64,000 bases of DNA from Beaufortia kweichowensis (taxonomy: Eukaryota; Chordata; Actinopteri; Cypriniformes; Gastromyzontidae): positions 478,761-542,760 of the forward strand of contig CM032801.1 in assembly GCA_019155185.1 (NCBI GenBank), given 5' to 3'. The position numbers were made by a program, and so were the translations under genes. The notes beneath the pieces were generated by a model. The model did no database searches. It saw only the letters and a list, made by a program, of their open reading frames with translations, and was not told the DNA's origin. Below are positions 55,065 to 64,000 of this stretch, in pieces; position 1 is the first letter of the stretch, and the number at the start of each line of letters is the position of its first letter.

Positions 55065-56285
55065 ACCTGTTTGTGGACTTCAGCTCTGCATTCAATACTG
55101 TCATCCCCTCCAAGTTAATCACTAAACTTGGAACACCTCCACTTGCAATTGGATTATGGACTTTCTGACTGACAGACCCCAACATGTTAGGTCAGGCCAC
55201 ATCTGCTCCAGTAACATCACACTCAACACCGGGGTACCACAGGGCTGTGTGCTGAGCCCCTTCCTCTACTCCCTCTTCACCCACGACTGCAGGGCCTTGA
55301 ATGGATCTAATGCCATCATCAAGTTCGCAGACGACACTACGGTGATTGGACTCATCAGCGACAACGATGAGACTGCCTACAGGGAGGAGGTCCAGCACCT
55401 GGCCACATGGTGCACCGAGAATAACCTGCTCCTTAACACTACCAAGACTAAGGAGCTCATTGTGGACTTTAGGAAGAAGAGAGGAGGCACACTTGATCCC
55501 ATCCACATCAATGGGATGGCTGTTAAGCGTGTCCCCTGCTTCAAGTTCCTGGGGACCCACATCTCAGAGGACCTGTCCTGGACCTCCAACACCTCCAGCC
55601 TTGTCAAGAAGGCTCACCAGCGACTCTTCTTCTTGAGGACACTAAAGAGGAATCAGATGTCCTCAGCCATCCTGGTGAACTTCTATCGCTGCACAATAGA
55701 GAGTGTCCTAACCAACTGTGTCACAGTATGGTATGGGAGCTGCTCTATCGCGGAGCGCAAGGCACTGCAGAGGGTGGTGAAAACCGTCCAGCGCATCACA
55801 GGAACTTCACTTCCCGCCATTGAGTACATCCTGTGGCGAGCACGCAGTAAGGAAACACCGACTGTTCTCTCCCCTGTGGCTCACTGCACTGAGGAACAGC
55901 TTTTTTTGCACTATTGATTACCTCACTGACCCCACTACCCTCTCAGTTGCACTACACTTGTACATATCCTCTCATGTAAACTTTTGTCTATATTCATTTG
56001 CACAATTTGTAAACCTCTGCTTATAATCCCAATTTATAATGTAAATCTGTTTACAATGCTAATTGATAATGTAAATTTCTGTCTATTGCCATCTGTATAT
56101 TATGTTCATAGTACATCCCTATCTTATCTGTAAATCTTGGTAAGCCTCTGTTTATAATCACACCTGTAAATAATCTTATAATTTATATCCTGCACTTTAC
56201 TGCATTATGGCACTTCTGGTTAGACCTAACTGCATTTCGTTGCTCTGTACTTGTACATGTGTAATGACAATAAAGTTGAATCTAA
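55065..56285 (+). mobile_element. L2/Rex1-like LINE, 5'-truncated copy
   Basis: RT motifs are FVDFSSAFNTVIP-type sequence at 55075 (frame-broken), then TGVPQGCVLSPFLYSLFTHD and IKFADDTTVIGLISDNDETA within 55156-55917. A thumb-like KFLGTHISEDLSWTSNTSSL and KKAHQRLFFLRTLKRN follow. The 3'UTR ends gtaatgacaataaagttgaatc. An internal deletion after TSLPAIEYIL removes the usual RTTRFRNSFYP end. It belongs to a different subfamily from the 4957-8960 copy. Confidence 0.85.
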
Positions 56286-56705
56286 TATAATAAGCAGGAA
56301 TTAGGGTTGGCATGAAAGGGGGGTGACCTGAATGATCCACCTTATGAACGCTTTAAATGTGTTACTATTTTTCATGCAAGACTCAATGTAAGTGCCGGTG
56401 CCCCGAGTTTCTATACATTGCAGTAAGAAAAAATGAGAAAATGAAACTGCACGAAACACAAAATATCCAAATATGGGCATGTGATAAATGTTTTTAGTCG
56501 GTGCGTGCAAATACAAACTATACTGTAAACATGAATTAGCACGCAGACATAAATAAAAATAAACTCATTTTAACGAAGGATTGAGTTGAGTGGTTTTTGC
56601 TGATTCGTCTTTGCTCGGGATTCAAGATCGCATGGCGATGCATGCAGTGCGTAGGATTTCTAAAGTTTGAAGACGTCGCGAAGAAGTCATGTAAAGGTAG
56701 GAAAG
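56286..56705. other. Intergenic, possible 5' flank of a small spliced ORF
   Basis: 56590-56705 is relatively CpG-rich (gatcgcatggcgatgcatgc, gaagacgtcgcgaagaagtc), which is unusual for this block. It could be a small promoter. No TE recognised. Confidence 0.3.
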
Positions 56706-58029
56706 ATGTATTCATTTATCAGTGTTAACTGCCGATCTACAGATGATGAAACGATGTTTAGCAGACATCTGCAAGACATAGGTGTGCTATCTGGGTAGGT
56801 TTTGAAGTATTACAACGAGGAAAGCGTATTGCTTGTGATAGAATGATGTCTGAATGTTCTCTGTATCGCTCATCACTGTTTGAATGCTGCAGTCATTCAT
56901 ACTGATGTTAAGCTAGTGCTGGATAAAGCCGTCAGAACGAGTGATTTATGTCTTCATTCCACAACGACCGTGGATACGTTTGTATGTAAAACACTTGGTA
57001 CCTAGACTTTAGCTGTTCTTGTCGCATGAAAATGCAAACAACTTTACTGTGTAAGCAAACGGCTCATGTCTCTTAACTACAATGAGTTGTTGTTAATGAT
57101 TCAGTCATATAATAATTCACAGCGATAATACCTTAAGAAATACAGCGCAGTTATTGAGTTTAACCAGGTCTTTGTAATAAATATGCAGAGAAACGCTGTG
57201 ACGTAGACGCGTATGTGGGACCAATGACCACTTAGAATTAACGCATATACGTAGGGCTAGGCGATATGGCAAAAATATTTTCCCATATTGATCGATGATA
57301 TATATTTCGATATATAAACTGTTAATGCTGCCAGCGTTAAAAGAGTATCCCAACTATGACTGAAACCATAAAACTGCTTCCACTTATTTTTGTCATCCTC
57401 GTGCCGAGTTTGCTTTGCAAAGTGCTGTAGGAAATTGACTTTGTTCTTTGACGTGAACGTTAAAAGCTGCACGCTGATTGGCTGTTGTCGCATATTTCTG
57501 CTGTGTGATTGGCTCTTATATTAATTTCATATCGAGTAAAAATGCCTAGAGCTTATCACCGTTATCAACATATATTTTATCGTGATTCGATATGATATCG
57601 TTTATCGGCACAGCCCTACATATACGTCACTCTTCCGGTAAAAAAAAGGAACTTTCCTTTTTTTACCGGAAGAAAGAAATTGCCCTAAAAAGAGCAAAAT
57701 AGCCAATTTTCACTTATTGAAAAAATTAACGAGTGGTATTACTGTTTGAAAGGATTTGCCAAGTATATTTATCTGTTATCTTCTAAAACGTGTTTTGGGG
57801 TTTCATGACATGATGATTCATGATCTTGAATTCATGATCTTAACATACCACATGTAGGCTTGTGAAGCTTCTGCAGCACAACCCAGAACGCATCTTCAAT
57901 AACCCCAACAATCCAGCAGCTGTAACACAACCTGCCAGAGACACTGCAAGACCCTCAACATCATCCATATTTTTCTGTATGAAAACTAATTCTACTGCTT
58001 CTTATGAAGTATATATTTATATACAGTAA
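56706..58029 (+). CDS. Uncertain two-exon ORF, 86 aa, unknown product
   Basis: The candidate joins 56706-56794 to 57858-58029 in phase 2 through donor GTAGGT and acceptor CATGTAG. It reads MYSFISVNCRSTDDETMFSR, HLQDIGVLSG and LVKLLQHNPERIFNNPNNPA with an in-frame TAA. I do not recognise the protein. The intron carries a MITE. No signal peptide or membrane segment is evident, and low expected length makes chance likely. It could equally be a non-coding RNA or one terminal part of a larger gene. Confidence 0.25.
57252..57618. mobile_element. hAT-type MITE with perfect 8-bp TSD
   Basis: A 367-bp element, TAGGGCTAGGCGATATGG at the left and ATCGGCACAGCCCTA at the right, flanked by identical CATATACG at 57244-57251 and 57619-57626. 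The interior is AT-rich with cgatatata-type motifs and has no coding capacity. Confidence 0.88.
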
Positions 58030-59390
58030 AACCGTATTAGTACAAAAATGATTTACTGTAAAAAAATACAGGCTGAAACTTCAGTTGTGTTGCCAACGGC
58101 AGGAGTATCAGTGGTCCTGATGACGCAGCACAGTGACTCGACACTTTCTCAAACAACTTATACAGATTCATGGCAGGTGATTTAAATCTGTTGAGGTTTG
58201 CAACCCATTTTTCTGAAATCGCAAAACTCTGATCCTGAGCACACAAAGTATTAATCATCATTATATCCAAACATTTGAGTAAAATGGCAATGCAAACTGT
58301 CCTGTTTACAGTTGGATGTGCAAATCTGCAGTTTTTTCCACCCTATTCAGTGAGAACATTAAACTGTTCACTGTAAAGATGTACATTCATCATTTATGAG
58401 CCAAGCTGATAGATTTCATATAGACAATATATACTGTAGTGTGCAGCTAAAATAAGATCACATTAACAAAAAGATTGAGGAAGCTTCATCTGATGTATGA
58501 TATTGTGTTTACATTGTGTTAATATGGTCATTTAGACATCAATCTATATGGCAAGAGCTTCATGGATCTATATCAGGAACCTTCATGGTACACTGATATC
58601 CCCTCACAAAATAGAACAGCGTACTATATAAATCATATCAAGTCATGCAGTGCATAGCTAAATTTAATTTTTGTTTGTCTTAAATGAATCTGGTAAAACA
58701 GATGATTCTTCACCTATGTGGAAATGAGATGTGAGGGAGTCTTGAGTGACAGACATCAGCGGTCATCATGTGAGTATACAGTAACTCAAGAGCATAGATC
58801 ATGCTATTTGAGCACAGTGAAGGAAAGCAGATGTTAGAAGATAGTCTAGTACTGTGGTATAAAGAAACAGCTAAAGATGAAACAATGAATTGAACATTGA
58901 ACAACAGAACCGTGTGTGCGTGTGCACATTACTACATATGCCCACATATCTGAAACATGACCTGAAAGATATATCTGAACAACATGTAGGATATGTTTGC
59001 ACTTATTTTTAGTATTGTCTATACACAGCATGTATATATTCTACAGGCTACTACACCAATGTGCATTAAAAACCCAAGAGCAACATGACAGCACTTCATT
59101 TATATTTTCAAAGATTATAGATTTTGGATTAAGAAATCTTAAAAAGATTAAGATTTATTCTGCCTGTCTGTTTGTAACAGAGCTGACAATCTGACTAGTA
59201 ATGTGCTGTTGTGTAGCGAGTATAATCTTTCCAGTAAGTGTTTTTATTTGTGTGTATATTAAATGTTTCTTTGTACTGTTAAGTAAGTTAAGTGGAGAAG
59301 TTAAAACATTAGTTAAGAGCCCGGGTGACGGCTTGAGAACAAGGGCGGGGCAAAACATGTGCGGGCGTGGCTTCGTGTAAATTCTACCTC
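58030..59390. other. Intergenic, nothing recognised
   Basis: AT-rich DNA between the uncertain ORF and the next promoter. No TE is recognised. Confidence 0.4.
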
Positions 59391-59545
59391 TCTATTGGTC
59401 GCAGATGAAATCACTAAAACATCGTGTTTGGTCAAAGAGTTTGGGGCAGCGGTACTTTTATCCCTCACTATCAGTCTCTTTAGTGCTGTCTGTGGACTAG
59501 TGTGAACACAGTTCTTTCATTTTCAACCCCAGACACATATTCCCG
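59391..59545 (+). promoter_or_regulatory. Candidate proximal promoter and 5'UTR of the Thr-rich gene
   Basis: An inverted CCAAT box (attgg) lies near 59393, followed by a TATA-like acttttatccctcac near 59454. The distance to the start codon at 59546 fits a short 5'UTR. Confidence 0.35.
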
Positions 59546-60161
59546 ATGGAAGAGACGGATCAAGTTTCCTTCAGTACACCTGACGAGCCGCTCTTAAACC
59601 AACCAAACATGTCCGCGGAGACCATTAGACCACAGACAAACAATGAGACTATTAATCCAGAGATGGATGAGGAAAATATTACTCTACTGACAAAAGAAGA
59701 AACTCGACAGACAAACGATGGGACTATTACTTCAGAGACAGCCGAGGAGGCTATTACTTCTTCTTTGACTGGCGAAATAAACATTACTCCAAAAATAACA
59801 GAAGTTTGTGTTAGTCCAGATACAGCTGAAGAAAGATCACAGACAACTAACATTTCTCCAAAGACAACCGAATTAAATATGAGTGCAGAAGCAAGATTAC
59901 CTCCTGAGGAAACACAAGTCACATCAACTTCATACAGAACAGAGCAAAACACTGCACGAGAGATTCCAGAAAGATCTCTTCAGGATTCAGAAATGACAGA
60001 CGAGATGAAAGCCGAGTTTAGAGATGTAACATCATCAGAAGTGATGATCAGCTGGGATTCAGCTCGAGTCTGTTCACGTGAGATCCGTCCGGAGAGACGC
60101 ACTCATCTCACATCTGAAGACATTCAGCAGAAGAAAGCCTCTCCTCATCCTTCATCATCAT
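59546..60161 (+). CDS. First exon of an acidic Thr/Glu-rich protein, possibly reticulon-4-like
   Basis: A 205-codon exon starting MEETDQVSFSTPDEPLLN and ending phase 1 at the donor tcatcatGTGAGC. It is rich in Glu, Thr, Ser and Ile with an imperfect repeat (ETIRPQT, ETINPEMDEENIT, GTITSETAEEAIT). It shows no signal peptide, no membrane segment and no known domain, so it is probably disordered. Reticulon-4 N-termini are acidic, fast-evolving and start with a similar M-E-(D/E)-x-D-Q. RTN4 also lies on this side of PRORSD1P/CCDC88A in human. That supports but does not prove rtn4. The defining C-terminal reticulon domain would be beyond the window. Confidence 0.5.
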
Positions 60162-60834
60162 GTGAGCATCTGGCCGATATTCTCTTGTTTCATTATGTTG
60201 TGATGTGTGTGTTTGTGTCTTTGAAATGCGCACGATTTCTTTCGCGAATTTTGTTTCTCATCATTTGGAAGTGGTTCTGTTGTGTGTATTGTTTTTTGTG
60301 ACGAGGCCCGTGTTTTTTTTATCAAACAAAGAGCCGCATCGCTTCATGTGTGCGTGTGTAAACGGGTTTTTGTATCACTGCTGCTTGATTCACAAATACA
60401 CACTGATAAATGTGTTGCGCTAAATGAAACACGTCACATTTCGATTCATCAGCAGAAAAACTGAAATATTGCTGCAAAGCAAGAAAGCAAAATGCGAACA
60501 CACACGGTTAACACACAAGCACACGTTGGATGCTGCTCATAACGCAATTTAATGATGCACAACACTATCATAGGGCTAATGTTTAAGATGATTTTAGGTG
60601 TGTTTGTAGAGCTGGTGTGTGTATTGATCAGGTTGTGTTTTGGTGGTGTATTGTAGCTCTTTTGTGTCTGGATTCAATGCCACACCTAATTTCTGATCTG
60701 TTTGTAGATGAGCAGGAAGATGCTCATGTTTGCTAGTTATACTGTATGTCTGTATGATGGTGTTTGTTATAAATATAAAGCAGTGTATTCTGCTGATGAT
60801 TTGTTAGTTGATTTGAAACAGCAATAGTCTAACA
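60162..60834 (+). other. Intron of the 59.5-kb gene, 5' part
   Basis: The ORF continues past the donor to a stop with hydrophobic residues, but this is intronic. No repeat recognised until 60835. Confidence 0.45.
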
Positions 60835-61028
60835 CAGGGATGGGCAAACTCGGTCCTGGAGGGCCGCTGTCCTGCAAAGTTTAGCTCCAGCTTGCCTCAA
60901 CACACCTGCCTCAAAGTTTCTTGTATGCCTAATTAGACCTTGATTAGCTGGTTCAGGTGTGTTTAATTGGGGTTGGAGCTAAACTCTGCAAGACAGCGGC
61001 CCTCCAGGACCGAGTTTGCCCATCCCTG
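60835..61028. mobile_element. Palindromic hAT-type MITE
   Basis: A 194-bp near-perfect palindrome with ends CAGGGATGGGCAAACTCGGT / ACCGAGTTTGCCCATCCCTG and core ggtcctggagggccgctgtc. Flanks GTCTAACA and GTCTAAAG make a degraded 8-bp duplication. Confidence 0.88.
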
Positions 61029-61454
61029 GTCTAAAGGATAGACCAGTAAATTTAATGGCCTTTCTTCCTGTGATAGTCATTTCTTTTAAACATGAGAGAG
61101 AACAAAAATTGTCACGTTAGTCACATGTAGCCGCTTAACACAATGTTACTTGCTAAGATGAAGTTTGTTTTGTTTGTATTCGTTTTGAAGGCTATCATGT
61201 GCTGTTGCTGGTCATGTGTGCTCTTTAGATTGAATCTGGTGGTACGGTGTGCATGTATGACAAAATGTGAAAAGGATATGATAAAGCTTTGTTGCGCTTT
61301 GCTTTTAACCATCAGCTAAGATTATACAACATGACAAGAAACTAGTAAAAAAGAGAGAGTAAACACTACAGCTCACAGGATTTGACAGCTGCTGTCAGGT
61401 TTCAACCAAACTTTACTGCATGCTGTTTCTGTTCATGACTTTAAATTAATTTGT

Positions 61455-61850
61455 GACTGGTTTTAGCTGGTCTCCCAGCCTGGTTTAAGCTGGTTAAGAT
61501 GGGATGACAGACTGGTCATGGCCATGTTTCTAGCTGACCAGGCGGGTTTTAGCTGCTCTCTCTCGAGATGGGATGACAGGCTGGTTTTAGAGAGGTTTTG
61601 GCCATGTTTCCTGCTGGCCAGGCTGGTTTTAGATTGTCAGGCTGGAAGACCAGCTTGACCCACCAGCTAACACCAGACCAGACTGGCTAAGGTGGTTGGC
61701 TGGTTCTAGCTGGTTTAAGATGGAAGTAGCTGGTCAAGCTGGTGTTCAGCTGGAAACATGGTGCTTTGGCCATGTTTCCTCTAAAACTCTAAAACTAGCC
61801 TGCCATCCCATCTTAACCATCTTAGGCTGGTTTTAGCTGTTTTTTTTAGT
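61455..61850. repeat. Degenerate CTGGTTTTAGCTGG minisatellite
   Basis: Repeats of ctggttttagctggt and its inverse (accagcttgacccaccagct, gatgggatgacaggctggtt) alternate over about 400 bp with partly inverted organisation. Confidence 0.8.
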
Positions 61851-62439
61851 AGGGAATTTTATGCCTACTCACCTTTATGCCATTCAACATGTATCTGATT
61901 TTCTTTTAGCTATACACAAACATTTTTACAAAAACATTGTAACTCTTGAAGTGTTGAATGCAACTTAAGGAGTTGAAGAATTCCAAAAGCCAACCAGTAT
62001 GACTTCAATGGGTTAAACATGTCTTCTGATGTGAAACAATAGGTGTGAGAAACGTGATTTATGTAAGATATATTTTACATACATACATATATTATATACA
62101 TTATATACATATATTTAATTAAATATGGTGACATGTCAATAACCTCGAAACTAATGGGGTTCCTGTAAACTATCCCATAACATTGTGTCACACAGGACAC
62201 AATGTTATCCATGTGCTGGCATGGTAAATTTATTTTGGTTTAACATTTCAGTAATAATGGGATTTCACATGAGCATACAGAATACTGCCTGTATGTGCTT
62301 TGTAAGTTACTGCTGCGGGAATGACACATCAGTCCAACAGAACGCATGTAAACTCCGTATCACTCTATAATATATATTTCTCTATTAATCCATATTTTAC
62401 TTTTTTTAAATCGTGCATAGTGTACCTTTAAATGTATAC

Positions 62440-62770
62440 AGAAGAGCCAAAACATTATGGCCACCTGCCTAGTATGCTGCTGGTCCGCTGAGCACAGCGC
62501 TGAGGCATGGATTTTACAACACCCCTGAATAGGACTGAGTGATCACAATCCTTATAACAAATGATCTGACATCTAAATTGACCATATGCACAGAACATCT
62601 TCAATAATAGGCTATAAGCTAGCTGGAAAAACTTCTGGTGAAGCTCTTCACTCTTGGTATTATTTTACTGAGGGAGTTTTAACGGCATCTGTAGTCCAAA
62701 GTCGGTCCTGGAGTTTTAGCTCAAACCCTAATCAAACACACCCGAACCAGCTAACAAGCTGGTTTCTTTC
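62440..62770. mobile_element. Decayed DNA-element scraps
   Basis: 62450-62515 (gccaaaacattatggccacc, tgcctagtatgctgctggtc) resembles a common fish Tc1-type MITE terminus. 62701-62760 (gtcggtcctggagttttagc, gaaccagctaac) resembles the hAT MITE core. Both are partial. Confidence 0.45.
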
Positions 62771-62799
62771 GCCTGAGCATGTAAATGCCACAACAGCAA

Positions 62800-63180
62800 T
62801 GGCCTCATAAAATGTGCAGATGATACAACAGTGTTAGTGCTGATCACTGAGTCCAGAGACTGACAGACGAAAAAAAACAAAAGAGCTGACGGTTGCTCTC
62901 TAAAGGAATCAGGTGGATCATTGGCCATCATAACCCAGAGAGTGGGTTAGAGAGTTTAGGTTCTTGTGTACTCATAACTCACATGGACAACAAACACAAA
63001 CTCGCTGGTTAAAAAAGCACAACAGTGACTTTATTTCCTGATGCCTGCACATTGCCTGTTTGATGTTCTCCCTGATGGGAGAAGTAAGACCACAAGACTG
63101 ACCATAAACACTTTCTACCCCAAAGCCATTACCACGACTGATCTCTGCACTAAAATTAAACGCCTCGGAGGTACAGCTGT
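62800..63180 (+). mobile_element. Decayed LINE fragment
   Basis: KCADDTTVLVLITESRD at 62812-62862 is an RT ADD box remnant. Later ggttcttgtgtactcataac corresponds to the KFLGTHI-type region. Full of stops. Confidence 0.5.
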
Positions 63181-63484
63181 GACAGCCATATCATATGTGA
63201 CCCTGCCTGTAAAAACTCTACAAAAGTCTTTTTTTGTGACTTACTGTTTTTCTACAAAAAATCAACCTACATAATGTTAAGAACATTCTGTAAAACTACA
63301 ACCCTGATATCATTAATATTGACTTGGTAATGACATGTCAAAAGTTGAAATCATAGTGATATTTATGCTCGTTATCTCATAATTAGATTTTTGAGTCTAT
63401 AGCTTGATTTGTACAGACAGGGTCACATATTTGAATGTCACATCATCAAAGTCGGAAGTCTGTTCACTCTGTGGCCATGTTTGC

Positions 63485-63715
63485 AACGCCTCTCAACAAG
63501 ACAAGCACGACAACAGTCCCATCTACTTGAATTGGGGGAAGGCAAATATTTCTACAATCGCTTTCTAAAATTGCAATTCAATAACGTATTTCCGACCAAC
63601 AATTAAAACTGACATTAACTGTACCATAACCTTTGTTTCTTAAGCTTAAATTGTGCAAAAAACACCTTTTTTGAGATCGCATTAGCTACTGTGCACGTGC
63701 ACAGGTTGGCTAGCA
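63485..63715 (+). repeat. Dispersed repeat, copy C
   Basis: The longest of three copies in the window: aagacaagcacgacaacagt, atatttctacaatcgctttc, acgtatttccgaccaacaat, taccataacctttgtttctt and caccttttttgagatcgc are shared with 21025-21230 and partly with 26275-26420. Confidence 0.7.
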
Positions 63716-63785
63716 CCTTACGAGCAGAGCTGTTGGCTTACGAGTCTCCGTAAACAGCCCCTCCCCTAGAGAAATGTCAGTCTTT

Positions 63786-64000
63786 ATTAGGCATGCAACG
63801 ATTATAGATTTTGTTGGTACGATTATAGTCTGAGGAAGATTCACGGTTTTACAATTATTACGATTATTATGGGTTCATTAATTTTACAAGATTCAGATTA
63901 AAAAAAACTGTTCAAAACCTTCAGCTCCCTCCTCTCTCCACCCCCCCACCTGCCTCTTCATTATCAGCTGATGATTTTGCTAACTTTTTCACAAACAAAA
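63786..64000. repeat. Partial AT-rich element at window end
   Basis: gcatgcaacgattatagatt and repeated acgattat motifs resemble the terminus of a hAT-type element. The other end is outside the window. Confidence 0.35.

Noticed and set aside
60162..60301. Hydrophobic C-terminal extension of the 59.5-kb ORF as a membrane anchor
   Set aside because: It lies beyond a good splice donor (GTGAGC) and looks like intron read-through (Val/Cys/Phe-rich from GT-rich sequence).

Overview
This window is vertebrate nuclear DNA, most likely from a cyprinid-like teleost. The genes are split into many short exons with GT-AG introns. Introns and intergenic DNA are full of (CA)n, (TA)n and (CT)n tracts, fish-type LINEs, hAT and Tc1/mariner elements and palindromic MITEs. 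No species can be named from sequence alone.

Layout: (1) 379-2391 (+) holds the last five coding exons of ppp4r3b (PP4 regulatory subunit 3B/SMEK2), followed by its 3'UTR. (2) 4.3-11.3 kb is a transposon-rich intergenic block: an L1 tail, a long degraded LINE with a hAT nested in it, and a decayed tRNA cluster (Pro, Phe, Gln pseudogenes). (3) 11829-43947 (+), with an alternative last exon to 44663, is a complete ccdc88a-type gene (Girdin/GIV). I reconstruct 31 coding exons (1885 codons) with every splice phase consistent. It encodes a HOOK-like N-terminus, a very long coiled coil, a basic phosphoinositide-type segment, a Galpha-binding-and-activating (GBA) motif and two alternative C-termini. 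(4) 46403-47528 (-) is a two-exon prorsd1 gene (ProX/YbaK-like deacylase, 171 aa), tail-to-tail with ccdc88a. (5) 47.6-59.3 kb is another transposon block: a hAT at 48249-48998, a Tc1/mariner (DD37E spacing) inside a larger inverted-repeat pair, LINE copies and a small uncertain spliced ORF at 56.7-58.0 kb. (6) 59546-60161 (+) is the first coding exon of an acidic, Thr-rich protein, tentatively reticulon-4-like on position and start; its remaining exons lie beyond the window.

The order ppp4r3b, ccdc88a, prorsd1, (rtn4?) matches human 2p16.1 (PPP4R3B, CFAP36, CCDC88A, PRORSD1P ... RTN4), except that no CFAP36 homologue is seen. This synteny and the protein match favour CCDC88A over its paralogue CCDC88C. 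One final-exon option nevertheless ends in the Daple-type PDZ-binding tail (YEYGCV), while a splice donor inside the same exon joins to a downstream Girdin-type tail (KSKSKSKAGAQSS). That dual C-terminus is the most interesting observation here. The genes are unrelated housekeeping and signalling genes that share a conserved neighbourhood; nothing suggests an operon-like system.
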